Source: Myxococcota bacterium (GTDB taxonomy: Bacteria > Myxococcota_A > UBA9160 > UBA6930). From it: DNA of 64,000 nucleotides. The notes under the pieces were generated by a model that worked only from the letters and a program-made list of their open reading frames with translations, was not told where the DNA came from and did no database searches. A program made the translations under genes and the position numbers. This document shows, one piece after another, positions 16,944-25,868 of the stretch. The DNA is taken from the NCBI GenBank assembly GCA_028285625.1, contig JANQOX010000005.1, positions 186,001 through 250,000 on the forward strand, in the 5' to 3' direction. Positions within the stretch are counted from its first letter, which is position 1, and each line of letters begins with the position of its first letter.

Positions 16944-17743
16944 CTCACGACCGAGCCCCCATCGCAGGTGATCACCTCGCCCACGGTGTAGGCGCCGGCC
17001 CGCGAACTCAAGAAGATGGCGAGGCCCGCGATGTCCTCGGCAGTCCCCACGCGGCCGCGGGGGTTCACGCGGCCCACGGCGTCCCAGTCGGTTCCCTCGA
17101 CGTCGCCACCACCTCCCACGCCGGTGCTGAGCATCCAGGTCGGAAAGGGGCCCGGGGCGATCGCGTTCACGATCACGTTGCGCTTCACCAGATGAGAGGC
17201 CAGAACGCGGGTCAGGTGATGCACGGCCGCCTTCGAAGGGCCGTAGGACATGGTGTCGAATGCCGGGGTCTGGATACCGTCCACCGATCCGATGTTGATG
17301 ACGCGGGCGGGGTCCTCGGCGGTAGCCCCCTTCTCGAGGAGCGGCAGCAGGCGCTGCGTCAGGAAGAACACGCCCTTCACGTTCGTATCCATCACCTTGT
17401 CCCAGCCGTTCTCGGGAAACTCGTCCAGCGGCGCGCCCCAGGACACGCCCGCGTTGTTCACGAGGATGTCGAGCTGCTGCTCCCGGCCCTCGAGCTCCTG
17501 CTTGATCGCGTCGATGCCCTCGAGTTCGGCGAGGTTCGCCGGCAGCGCGATGCACTCGCCTCCGTACGCCTTGGCCAGGCGCTCGGCCGTGGCGATGCAG
17601 ACGTCGGCCTTGCGCGAGCTGATGTAGACCTTGGCGCCGTTCGCCAGAAAGCCCGCCGCGATCATCTCGCCGATGCCGCGCGAGCCCCCGGTGACGAGCG
17701 CCACCTTGCCTTCGATTCCGAACAGGTCCTGCAGCTTCATCAC
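16940..17743 (-). CDS. short-chain dehydrogenase/reductase (SDR), RhlG/FabG-like
   Basis: The 267-aa protein has the classical SDR cofactor motif TGGSRGIGE, the NNAG motif (DILVNNAGV) and the catalytic YGPSK (Y-x-x-x-K) preceded by an active-site serine in INIGSVDG. The opening LFGIEGKVALVTGGSRGIG resembles NADPH-dependent RhlG-type 3-oxoacyl reductases. The substrate is probably an acyl or related ketone. GGAGG precedes the ATG at 17743. A TACCCT box on the minus strand about 40 nt upstream may be its promoter. Confidence 0.88.
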   Translation of the reverse strand: MMKLQDLFGIEGKVALVTGGSRGIGEMIAAGFLANGAKVYISSRKADVCIATAERLAKAYGGECIALPANLAELEGIDAIKQELEGREQQLDILVNNAGVSWGAPLDEFPENGWDKVMDTNVKGVFFLTQRLLPLLEKGATAEDPARVINIGSVDGIQTPAFDTMSYGPSKAAVHHLTRVLASHLVKRNVIVNAIAPGPFPTWMLSTGVGGGGDVEGTDWDAVGRVNPRGRVGTAEDIAGLAIFLSSRAGAYTVGEVITCDGGSVVS

Positions 17744-17859
17744 GCCTCCTTCGCTCGTTGCGCTTCTCTCGAGTGGGGCGCCGAGGGTAGTGCAGCCACG
17801 AGGGCAGGGGGGCCCTGGATGGAGTACAACTGATCCCGATCCCCTCTTGGAGACCCGCC

Positions 17860-19056
17860 GTGGCGCCCTTCTCCTTCGAAGCCAGCGTCGATCCGATCCG
17901 GCCCGATCTGGTCGAGGCCTACCGACGGGCCTGGAACCACATCGCTGGGCCCGGCACCTGGCTGACCGGGGCCGAGCGCGTGGCGGTGGCTGACGAGACC
18001 CGCCGCGCGCGAGACTGCGCGCTCTGCCGCGAGCGGAAGGAGGCGCTCTCGCCCTTCGCCGTGGAAGGCGATCACGACCACGGCGGCGGGCTGTCCGAGC
18101 CCCTGGTGGACGCCGTTCATCGCGTCACCACCGATGCCGCCCGGCTGTCCGAGCGTTGGGTTCGGGGACTGCTCGAGCAGGGCACCACGATCGAACGCTA
18201 CGTCGAGACGCTCGGGGTCACCGTGCTGGTGATCAGCATCGACCGGTTCTGCCACGCCATGGGGCTCCCTGAAGAGCCGCTGCCGCAAGCCCTGTCCGGC
18301 ACACCTACCGAGGAGCCCGCCCAAGACCTGGTCGAAGGCGAAGCCTGGGTGCCGATGCAGTCGAAGGAGCGCGTCGCGCGCGCGCTCGGCCTGCCCATGG
18401 GCCAGGCGCCCTACGTGGTGCGCGCCCTCAGCCTGGTTCCCGCCGAGGTCGAAGCGTGGCAGAGCCTCTCGGCTGCGCAGTACCTGAGCATCGAGCGGAT
18501 GCGCAGCTTCGACTCGCCCCGGGCGATCGACCGATCCCAGATCGAACTCGTCGCGGGCCGGGTCTCGGCGCTCAACGAGTGCTTCTACTGAACCAGCTCG
18601 CATGCCCTGATGCTCCGGGCGAGCATCGCGTACAACGGCCAGGAGGCCGACCTGCAGGGGATCGCCGACGGCGCCAAGGCGGGTGACCAGGGCATCGTGT
18701 ACGGCGAGAAGCTCACGGCCTTCGCCGATGCGGCGGTCGCCGGCGACCCGGCCACGCTCGCCAGTGCGCGAGATGCGTTGCGTGATGCGGCCGGGTCCGA
18801 GGCCCTGGTAGACGCCGCGGCCGTGCTCGGCAACTTCGAGCGCATGGTCCGGATCGCCGACGGCACCGGCATTCCGCTCGACGAGGTGGTGCACACGATG
18901 TCGGGCGACTTCCGCGAAGGGCTCGGCATCGACAGCTACCGGAGTCGGCGCGAGGTCGATGCCGGCCCGCTGGCGCGGGCCTTCGCCCCCGTCCTGCGCC
19001 GCGTGGCCTCCCTCGGCCTGGGCCTCGCGGGCCGGCTCACCCGCCGATCGGACTAG
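17860..19056 (+). CDS. two-domain AhpD-like alkylhydroperoxidase-related selenoprotein (UGA at codon 244 read as Sec)
   Basis: Two same-frame ORFs (243 codons, then 154) are joined by one TGA at 18589-18591. Reading it as selenocysteine gives ...NECFY-U-TSSHALML..., which reproduces the AhpD redox motif C-x-x-C-x-x-x-H with Sec in place of the second Cys. The 398-aa protein then has a C-terminal AhpD domain with Cys241/Sec244/His248 and a divergent N-terminal copy with Cys53-x-x-Cys56. A SECIS-like hairpin follows the UGA. AhpD-type proteins are thiol-dependent peroxidases or disulfide reductases; I recall database entries named alkylhydroperoxidase-related (seleno)protein, not checked here. 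The GTG start has GGAG 7 nt upstream. A PAS-LuxR gene follows 36 nt later. Confidence 0.85.
18592..18628 (+). promoter_or_regulatory. bacterial SECIS-like hairpin downstream of the Sec UGA
   Basis: Bases 18609-18615 (GATGCTC) and 18621-18627 (GAGCATC) form a perfect 7-bp stem, extendable by a T-G wobble at 18608/18628, with loop CGGGC. The loop begins 24 nt after the UGA and has a G within its first two positions, both within the published range for bacterial SECIS elements recognised by SelB. Confidence 0.7.
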
Positions 19057-19079
19057 GTCCCCGACCGGTCCAGGGTCGT

Positions 19080-19085
19080 TATCCT
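19080..19085 (+). promoter_or_regulatory. candidate -10 box (TATCCT) of leaderless promoter
   Basis: TATCCT lies 7 nt before the ATG at 19093. It implies that the PAS-LuxR gene can be transcribed apart from the selenoprotein gene. Confidence 0.4.
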
Positions 19086-19092
19086 CCCGCCC

Positions 19093-19815
19093 ATGGAAGC
19101 CCACGTCCTCGAAGAGCGCCTGCGCGACTACGAGCAGGTGGTGGACTCCATGCAGTGCGGGCTGGTCGTCGAAGATCCGGATGGCACGCTGATCTTCGTG
19201 AACCAGCGCCTGCTCGACTGGCTCGGCTACCAGCGCTTCGAGGTCGAGGGCAAGCCCGGCCACCTGCTGCTGTCGCCCGAGATCAAGTCGCTCTGGCAGG
19301 AGGACCTCGACGCGTCCCTTGCCGGGGACATGCGCGCCCGGCTGTTCGCCCTGCGCCGCAAGGACGGCACGACCTTTCCCGCTCTCTCGATCCCCCAGGT
19401 GGCCCACGACGAGCAGGGCGAGATCGAGAGCTTCTACTCGGTGGTCGTCGACCTCGGGAGCGTGCTCACGGCCAAGCCCATGGGATCGGGGGGCGTCGAC
19501 GTGAGCGGCGCGCTCGCACGCATCGCGGTCGAGCTGCACACGATCTCGACCGCGACGTCGGTCGGCGCCGATCGCGCCCTTCCGCTCGGACATCCTTCGC
19601 TGTCCGAACTCTCTCCGCGCGAGGCCGAGGTGCTCGCCCTGCTGGTGGCCGGAGAGCGGGTGGCAGCCATCTCGAGCCGCCTGCACATCAGCCAGCACAC
19701 GGTCCGCAACCACCTGAAGTCGATGTACCGGAAGATCGGCGTCGGCAATCAGGCCGAGTTGATCGCCCACGTGCGTGCGCTCGGCGACGCCCCCGGTGCT
19801 CCGGCACCCGCCTAG
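19093..19815 (+). CDS. PAS domain LuxR-type transcriptional regulator
   Basis: The 240-aa protein has an N-terminal PAS domain (residues about 5-120: YEQVVDSMQCGLVVEDPDGTLIFVNQRLLDWLGY...) and a C-terminal LuxR/FixJ helix-turn-helix (LSPREAEVLALLVAGERVAAISSRLHISQHTVRNHLKSMYRKIGV). There is no receiver domain, so it probably senses a small ligand, haem or redox state directly. Adjacency to a peroxidase-like selenoprotein hints at redox sensing, but this is inference. Confidence 0.88.
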   Translation: MEAHVLEERLRDYEQVVDSMQCGLVVEDPDGTLIFVNQRLLDWLGYQRFEVEGKPGHLLLSPEIKSLWQEDLDASLAGDMRARLFALRRKDGTTFPALSIPQVAHDEQGEIESFYSVVVDLGSVLTAKPMGSGGVDVSGALARIAVELHTISTATSVGADRALPLGHPSLSELSPREAEVLALLVAGERVAAISSRLHISQHTVRNHLKSMYRKIGVGNQAELIAHVRALGDAPGAPAPA

Positions 19816-20073
19816 CGCCCGTTCGCACCCGCCAGGTACGCCCTCGCTGACCCACCATGGGTCGCGCACCAGCCCAAGCCGGGCCGATCTGGTGGCTCGG
19901 CCATCGGATTGACCCGTTCCGGCCGTACCGGATGCGCTGGCAGGGAGCACTCTTCCTCCATCGATCGCACCCGGTCCCGCGCCGTCCGAAACAGGGCCGA
20001 CTCAGGGGGAGATCCGGCAAGGTGCCGGTGGCGCGGGGCCGGGGGCGAATCGAGTCCTCGATCGGAGGGTGCG

Positions 20074-21030
20074 ATGCTCGGGCTCCTCACGAACCTTCGC
20101 GCGCAGCGCAATCGCGCCGGCCTCGACCGGGTGGTCGACGAGCTCGGCGATCTCCGCGGCATGGCCCACGTCGCCACCGCGACCCCGGAGGCGATGCCCC
20201 GAGCGCTCACGCAGCTGGCCGACATGGGCACCCGCATCGTCGTGGTCAACGGGGGCGACGGAACGCTCTCCACGACCCTTCAGGCGCTCCGCCAACGCGA
20301 GCTCCAGGGGTTCCATCCCGACCTGGCACTCCTTCGTGGCGGGCGAACCAACCTGGCCGCGCGCGATCTCGGCGCCCGGCGCAGCCGCCGACGCGACCTC
20401 GCCTCGCTGCGGGCGGCCAGCCGCAAGAGCCGCTTCGCCCCACGCGTGATCGATCGCCCGGTACTCCGTGTGAGCTGGTACGAGGAGGGCGCGTTCTACG
20501 AGCGCTTCGGCACGTTTCTCGGAGCGGGTTGGATTCACGAGGGCACGCAGCTGGTTCGTCGGCGCCTTCCGAAGCGCTACCAGGGGACCCTCGGCAGTAG
20601 CCTGGTCGCAGCGGGGCTGATCGCAAGGACGCTCCTGCCCGGGGGCCGTTGGCCCTTCGAACCGCCCCAGCTACACGCCGTGATCGACGGTCAGCCGATC
20701 GATCTGGGTCCGTCGCAGCTGCTCATGATCACCTCGCTCGAGCGGATCCTCCTCGGGATGCGCCCGTTCTGGGGCACGGGGCAGGGCGGCCTGCGCATGA
20801 CCTCCCTGCGGGCCGATGCGCCGGGTCTTTGGCGCGCGCTCCCGAACGCGCTCCGGGGGCGTCCGCCCTGTGGCCTGGGCGAGCCCGAGGGCTACGTGAG
20901 CCGCCGGGCGACGGCCATCCACCTACGCATGGATGCCGGGTTCACGATCGACGGCGAATTCGTGCCGCCGGCACCCGGACGAGCGCTCCGCATCGAGGCC
21001 GACACGCGGCTGCGATTCGTGGCTGCCTGA
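20074..21030 (+). CDS. diacylglycerol-kinase-family lipid kinase
   Basis: The 318-aa protein contains the DAG-kinase catalytic signature VVVNGGDGTLSTTLQAL and LALLRGGRTNLAARDLG, where GGRTN replaces the commoner GGTxN. The C-terminal beta-sandwich ends in the typical FTIDGEFVPPAPGRALRIEADTRLRFV. Members phosphorylate diacylglycerol, sphingosine or related lipids at the membrane. The ATG at 20074 has GGAGGG 5 nt upstream; the longer frame upstream is non-coding in character. Confidence 0.85.
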   Translation: MLGLLTNLRAQRNRAGLDRVVDELGDLRGMAHVATATPEAMPRALTQLADMGTRIVVVNGGDGTLSTTLQALRQRELQGFHPDLALLRGGRTNLAARDLGARRSRRRDLASLRAASRKSRFAPRVIDRPVLRVSWYEEGAFYERFGTFLGAGWIHEGTQLVRRRLPKRYQGTLGSSLVAAGLIARTLLPGGRWPFEPPQLHAVIDGQPIDLGPSQLLMITSLERILLGMRPFWGTGQGGLRMTSLRADAPGLWRALPNALRGRPPCGLGEPEGYVSRRATAIHLRMDAGFTIDGEFVPPAPGRALRIEADTRLRFVAA

Positions 21031-21052
21031 TCCCCGTCCGGCAGCCATCCGG

Positions 21053-21058
21053 TAACGT
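21053..21058 (+). promoter_or_regulatory. candidate -10 box (TAACGT) of leaderless promoter
   Basis: TAACGT ends 8 nt before the GTG at 21067 and no ribosome binding site lies between. Confidence 0.4.
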
Positions 21059-21066
21059 CCTCGGGC

Positions 21067-21885
21067 GTGAGGCTCCTGCTCGTCGTCCTGTTTCTCGTGC
21101 TTGCCGCCCAACCGGTGCAGGCCGGGTCCGGTCCGAACAATTCGGACCTGTTCGAGTGGTACTACGCCCCGATTTTCGGGAGTGGCGTGTACCGCGTGGA
21201 CGGAAAGAGCGCCGCCTTCATCACGCTGCCGATTCGCGCCAAGCTCGCCGAGCTGACCGAGGCGGACTGGCGGCTCACGCTTCGCATGCCGGTGACCGTC
21301 GGCCTCATCGACTCGGACGGTTCGACGCTCGATGTCTTCGACATCCCCGAGCGCATCGGCATGGCGAGCATCTTGCCCGGGCTCGACCTGGCCATCCCGG
21401 TCCTGGGCTGGCGGTTGCTGCCGTTCGCGAACCTGGGCGGCGGGGTCGAGTTCCGGAGTGGGGAGACCTCCCTGATCTGGGCCACCGGCATGTTCGCTCT
21501 GCATCGCCGGCCCTTCGGGCCTCTCGATCTGGGCTTCGGCCTCGAGCTGGTGCACTCGTCCTACCACACGTCCAAGGGCACGCGATCGGCACTGACCCGC
21601 GTAGGCGGTGGCCTCGACGTGCTGGTGCCGACCGGCCTGCACGCGTGGGGACGCGAGATTCGCGCGGGGGGCTACGTGGCCTATCGCTACTACACCAACG
21701 ACCTGGACGTCCTGCTCGCCAACGCCAAGAAGCTGAGCGTTCGCCAGGAGATCGAGATCGTGGCCAGTCTCGCCGTCGATCGGCCCTTTCGGATCTTCGG
21801 GTTCGAAGTCGGCCGATTCGGGGTCGGCTACCGCTACGGCGACGGCTTGAAGGGAGTGCGTCTGGTGACGGAGTTCCCGTTCTGA
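21067..21885 (+). CDS. predicted outer-membrane beta-barrel protein
   Basis: This 272-aa protein has a signal peptide (MRLLLVVLFLVLAAQPVQA) and a strand-rich body with many aromatic girdle residues (FEWYYAPIFGSGVYRVDGK, ELVHSSYHTSKGTRS, GGYVAYRYYTND), ending in VTEFPF with the terminal Phe typical of BAM substrates. No specific family is recognised. It converges with the AsmA-like gene, leaving 4 nt between the stops. Confidence 0.7.
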   Translation: MRLLLVVLFLVLAAQPVQAGSGPNNSDLFEWYYAPIFGSGVYRVDGKSAAFITLPIRAKLAELTEADWRLTLRMPVTVGLIDSDGSTLDVFDIPERIGMASILPGLDLAIPVLGWRLLPFANLGGGVEFRSGETSLIWATGMFALHRRPFGPLDLGFGLELVHSSYHTSKGTRSALTRVGGGLDVLVPTGLHAWGREIRAGGYVAYRYYTNDLDVLLANAKKLSVRQEIEIVASLAVDRPFRIFGFEVGRFGVGYRYGDGLKGVRLVTEFPF

Positions 21886-21889
21886 GGGC

Positions 21890-24800
21890 TCACTCGTCGT
21901 GGCCGTCCCAGCGCATGGGCTGCTCGCAGACGTCGGCCCCGTCCTTCGGCGGTGGCTGGAAGAAGAGCCACGAGAGCGGGGCCACGATCGGGGAGGTCGC
22001 GAAACGGAAGTACGTTCCGAGCAGCTCCTCCGGACGCAGTCGCGGCCCGAAGTCCTCGAAGCTTCCCGAGACCTCGAGCGGTGTGGCCAGGGAGTAGAGC
22101 TGCTCGACCTTCGCCTGGGGGTCGAGGGTGAGGTCTACCCGAGCCTCCCGGAAGTCGATGGTTCCTTCGCCCACCACCCGGGCGGTGGTGGTGTCGACGA
22201 TGATCTGGTCGTGGGTCGCCACGCCGTCCTCGACGTCGAATCGCGCCACGATGCAGTTGACGCTCGAGTGCCGGATGTCGAGGACGGGCAGGAGCGACAG
22301 CAACAGGTTGAGGGCCCAGAGATCGATCGCACCCGCGTCCAGATCCTGGGGCCAGATCGCGAGATCGATGTGGCCGTTCGCATGGGCACGAAGCTCGTCT
22401 CCGGCCGGAGCATCGGCGACCATCTCCACGTCGAGACTGAGCAGGCCCCGTGCCTCGCTCTCCGGATCCAGCCGGCGAGCCAGGGCCCCGTACTCGAACT
22501 TCTCCGCCCGGATCACGAGTTCCGAGACCGTGTGGCCAGGCGCAGGGTCCCAGAACCAGGCCGCGAACACCTTGCCGCCTTCGCCTTCCAGTACGATCGG
22601 GGCGGCAACCATGCGGCCATCGCGAACCAGCGCCCGCCCCGAGGCCGCACCCAACACGTCGGCACCCGAGCGCACCTCGTCCACCTCGAGGCTCACGGTG
22701 GCTTCGAACCCATCGAGTACGCCCGATGCGAAGACCGGGACCGGCGACTCGCCCTCGGACTCTTGCGGCGCCTCGGCGGTTTCCGGGTAGGCCCAGCTCT
22801 CGGGCTCGAAGTCGTCGAGCTGCACGAGCGGCGCGTACAGAAAACCCTCGAAGCGCGGAACGGCCCCGTCGGTGGCGATGCGCCCGCCGCCCACGAAGCT
22901 CGACTCTCCTACGTCGATGCGCAGACCCGGAAGCGTGTAGCCCCCGTCGTCGGTGACGACGTCGGCCTGGATCAGGAACGGACCGAGGGCTGGCAGGTCG
23001 ACGCCGGCGAGACGGCCCCACTCGGAGAGATCGTCTCCCGTGGCGTCGAGTCTGGCGTCGATCTCGGCCAGTCGAAGCGGCAGTTTGGCCTCGGCCGAAA
23101 GCGACAACCTGCCGTGCTCGAAGGCGAGCTCGGTCGAGAGCGGCACGGGGCCGGTGCCGTGGGCGAGCTGGGACAGCGTGCCAGTCTCGATCTCTAGGCT
23201 GATCGGGTGGTCATCGATGGTCCCCTCGAACTCGACGCGCAGGGGCTCGTTGGCGCGCCCGGTTCCGTGGCCCCGGGTGACTTCGACGATGGCCGCATCG
23301 CCGGTGCGGGCGTTGCCCACCGCAACGCGCGCATCGCGAACCTCGCTGTCGAACGCCATCGTCTCGAACAAGCGGGACTCGACGGCGCCACGTGCCACCA
23401 GGCGGATCTGCGCATCGCGGGCGAACAGCTCGACGTCGTGCGTGATGCCCAGGTCCGAGAACAGCCGCCCGCCATCGAAGTTGCGCGCGCGGGCCTCCAC
23501 ACGCAGTTCGGGTTCGGCGCCGCCCACCTCCAACGAGGCGTCTCCTTCGAGCGAAGCCTCGTGCAAGCGCGCGACGAAGCTCCCCCTCAGGCTCTTGGCA
23601 TCGACGAGCCGGGCGCGAAAGTCGATCGCTTCGAGCTCCAGATCGTCGAGCAGGCGATCCACGCGTACGCGGAGGTCGACTTCTCGCAGGTCGAGCTGGC
23701 CGGGCAGTGCGGGAATGTCGAACGTGAAGCGCCGCTTGGTGTCGTCCACCACTTCGAAGTCGTCGGGCCGAAAGACCGACTGGATCTCGTCGGGGTCGAG
23801 CGTCGTGAAGTGGAGGTCGGCGGTGAAGTCCGATGGATCTTCGAGGTAGGCGTCCAGCAGCGTGCCGCTCGCGTGGGTGCGTCCCAGACGAGCTTCCCGC
23901 ACCGCCAGTTCCCATCGGTCGGGGTCGAACGTGGCGAGGGCGCGCAGTCGGAAGGAGGCCGTCGCCGCGGCCGACGTACCCAGCAGCGGCGCCAGCGCGC
24001 CGATCCGTTCTCCCTCGAGGTCGATCGAGGACGTGACGCGATCCGTGCCGAGCTCTCCCGACAAGGACAGCCGAGACTCCGGGCCGCGAACGGCGCCACG
24101 ATACGGCGTCGGCTCGTCCTCGAGCAGCGCGAGGGGTCGATCGACCTCCAGCGTTACGGCGCTCGTCACGCCTTCGGTCGTGAGCGCCGTCCGAGCGGCG
24201 AGCGCACCTTTCTGGACGTCGACGACGAGCTGGGACAGGCCGAGGTCGTGAGGGGTCTCCCCGACCGGGCTGACCACCAGGTGACCGCGCTGGGCCCGGG
24301 CCGAGCCCTCGAGGGTTCGCGACAGCGCGCTCAGGGTGTTGCCCCGCGCATCGAAGACGACGGACAGTTCGGAGAGATCGCCCGTCGGGGCATCCTCGAC
24401 GCCGAGGGCGGTCAGCGCCCGACCGAGGTCGACGCGGGGGAGGTGACCGTCGAACTGCCAGCGCAGCGTTTCGCCGCTGGCGTCGAGCGCGCCTTCGATC
24501 GTCCCGCCGCCGTCTGCAAGGCTCGCGAAGCCGAAGCCGAGCCGACCGTCGCCGAGGGTCAGGCGGCCCGCGAGGCTGGGGATCTCGATGCCCGGCCCCA
24601 CCACGCGCTCGGCGTCGATTGCAACGTTGCCGCGCAGGCCCCGAAGGCGGCCGATCTCCACGAGCTCACCAGGGTCGAGGGTTTCATTGGAGCGATCGGC
24701 GGCGGCCTCGGTCGGGCTCACGGCGGAGATCTCGCCGGCCTCGATGCGCCGCTCTTCGACGGCCAGAAGCGGCGCGAGATCGAGCGTGCCGAAACGCGCC

Positions 24801-25762
24801 ACGCCATCGAGGCCGACGGTCTCGCCCAGCGTGATCGTGAGCGCGCCGGCGAGGTCGCTGCCCGCAGCCTTGCCCGTTGCATCGGTCAGCTTCACCAGGC
24901 CGTCGCGCCAGTCGAGCTGGGCGGTGGCATCGAACGGCCCGGCCACGGGAGGCGTGAAGCCGAAGAGTTCTCCCAGCGCTGCGAACCGCTCACCGTGCAC
25001 GCGCACCGCGCCGTGCAGCCCTTCGAACGACCCCAGGTCGTCGATGCCGCCGTCGAGACTCCCGCAGACGCCTCCCCAGCAGCCCTCCCCCGCGAGCGGC
25101 CAGGTCTCTCCCGAGAGCAAGGTATCCACCGAGCCCGCGCGCAGATCGACCTCGCCCGGCGCGCTGCGAAGCGATCCCCGCGCCACCAGGGACGCGGGCT
25201 CCCGCGCCGGCAGCTTCCCGCTGGCCTCGTCGATGACCAGGGCCACGGGATCGCTGCCGTCGGCTCTCACGAAGGAGACCTCGACGTCCACGAGTCGGAC
25301 GTGGGCGGTCCCGAGGCTTGGCGGGCCTCCTTCGCCGGGCGCGGACGCGTCGTCCCGGGGGCCGAGGTCACCGAAGTTGTTCGTTCCGTCCGCCTTCTCG
25401 GCGAGGGCCACTCGCGCGCCCTCCAGAACGAGGTCGGACAGGCGTAACTCGCCGTCCAGAAGCGCTGCGATGGACACCTGCGCGCCTGCGCGGCCCACCC
25501 GCGCCAGGGGCTCTTCGAACCCGGGCGGGCTCTCGAGGACGAAGCCCTCGATTTCGACCACCGGCGACGCCGACGGCACGACCGAGAGCGCGCCGATCTC
25601 GATGGGGCGACCCAGCGCTTCGGCGACGCCGGCCTCGATGCGCGGGACCAGCGGGCCCAATCCGATGGCGATTCCCAGCCACCCGGCCGTCAGCACGGCG
25701 AGCAGCAGGACCAGTGCCACGCCGACCAGGGCTGCGAGCCCGCGTCCCACCCACCTGACCAA
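21890..25762 (-). CDS. AsmA-like large envelope protein
   Basis: The TTG at 25762 has GGGGAG 6 nt upstream and gives 1290 aa; a GTG at 25750 is an alternative. One N-terminal transmembrane helix (LAALVGVALVLLLAVLTAGWLG) is followed by the AsmA opening LVPRIEAGVAEALGRPIEIGAL, a very long repetitive beta-strand body, and a typical AsmA C-terminus (VDLTLDPQAKVEQLYSLATPLEVSG...). AsmA/TamB/YhdP-type proteins are thought to form grooved bridges that carry phospholipids from inner to outer membrane. The frame remains open upstream into the divergent gene, but that part is an antisense shadow. Confidence 0.8.
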   Translation of the reverse strand: MVRWVGRGLAALVGVALVLLLAVLTAGWLGIAIGLGPLVPRIEAGVAEALGRPIEIGALSVVPSASPVVEIEGFVLESPPGFEEPLARVGRAGAQVSIAALLDGELRLSDLVLEGARVALAEKADGTNNFGDLGPRDDASAPGEGGPPSLGTAHVRLVDVEVSFVRADGSDPVALVIDEASGKLPAREPASLVARGSLRSAPGEVDLRAGSVDTLLSGETWPLAGEGCWGGVCGSLDGGIDDLGSFEGLHGAVRVHGERFAALGELFGFTPPVAGPFDATAQLDWRDGLVKLTDATGKAAGSDLAGALTITLGETVGLDGVARFGTLDLAPLLAVEERRIEAGEISAVSPTEAAADRSNETLDPGELVEIGRLRGLRGNVAIDAERVVGPGIEIPSLAGRLTLGDGRLGFGFASLADGGGTIEGALDASGETLRWQFDGHLPRVDLGRALTALGVEDAPTGDLSELSVVFDARGNTLSALSRTLEGSARAQRGHLVVSPVGETPHDLGLSQLVVDVQKGALAARTALTTEGVTSAVTLEVDRPLALLEDEPTPYRGAVRGPESRLSLSGELGTDRVTSSIDLEGERIGALAPLLGTSAAATASFRLRALATFDPDRWELAVREARLGRTHASGTLLDAYLEDPSDFTADLHFTTLDPDEIQSVFRPDDFEVVDDTKRRFTFDIPALPGQLDLREVDLRVRVDRLLDDLELEAIDFRARLVDAKSLRGSFVARLHEASLEGDASLEVGGAEPELRVEARARNFDGGRLFSDLGITHDVELFARDAQIRLVARGAVESRLFETMAFDSEVRDARVAVGNARTGDAAIVEVTRGHGTGRANEPLRVEFEGTIDDHPISLEIETGTLSQLAHGTGPVPLSTELAFEHGRLSLSAEAKLPLRLAEIDARLDATGDDLSEWGRLAGVDLPALGPFLIQADVVTDDGGYTLPGLRIDVGESSFVGGGRIATDGAVPRFEGFLYAPLVQLDDFEPESWAYPETAEAPQESEGESPVPVFASGVLDGFEATVSLEVDEVRSGADVLGAASGRALVRDGRMVAAPIVLEGEGGKVFAAWFWDPAPGHTVSELVIRAEKFEYGALARRLDPESEARGLLSLDVEMVADAPAGDELRAHANGHIDLAIWPQDLDAGAIDLWALNLLLSLLPVLDIRHSSVNCIVARFDVEDGVATHDQIIVDTTTARVVGEGTIDFREARVDLTLDPQAKVEQLYSLATPLEVSGSFEDFGPRLRPEELLGTYFRFATSPIVAPLSWLFFQPPPKDGADVCEQPMRWDGHDE

Positions 25763-25868
25763 GCTCGTCTCCCCGCCTCGAGCGCCGGGCAAGGCTAACG
25801 CCTCGGACCCGCCGAGACAGGGCGCCGCCCGCTTGAGGAGCCTGGAGCGCTGCGTTACGCCCTGTTCC

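Noticed and set aside
17860..18591. Nonsense-mutated pseudogene instead of selenoprotein.
   Set aside because: UGA falls exactly at a redox Cys position, a SECIS-like hairpin follows and both halves look well preserved. A random stop would not be expected at that codon. Genome-level Sec machinery is still needed as proof.
18610..19056. Separate 148-codon ORF downstream of the AhpD-like gene.
   Set aside because: It is in the same frame, begins inside the conserved AhpD motif and makes sense only as the second half of the selenoprotein.
19816..20073. 258-bp gap between PAS-LuxR and the lipid kinase.
   Set aside because: No credible small gene, tRNA or repeat was seen; short GC hairpin possibilities only.
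24588..25868. Upstream part of the phospholipase D frame.
   Set aside because: Ser/Arg-rich antisense text over the AsmA-like gene; the lipoprotein signal begins at 25869.
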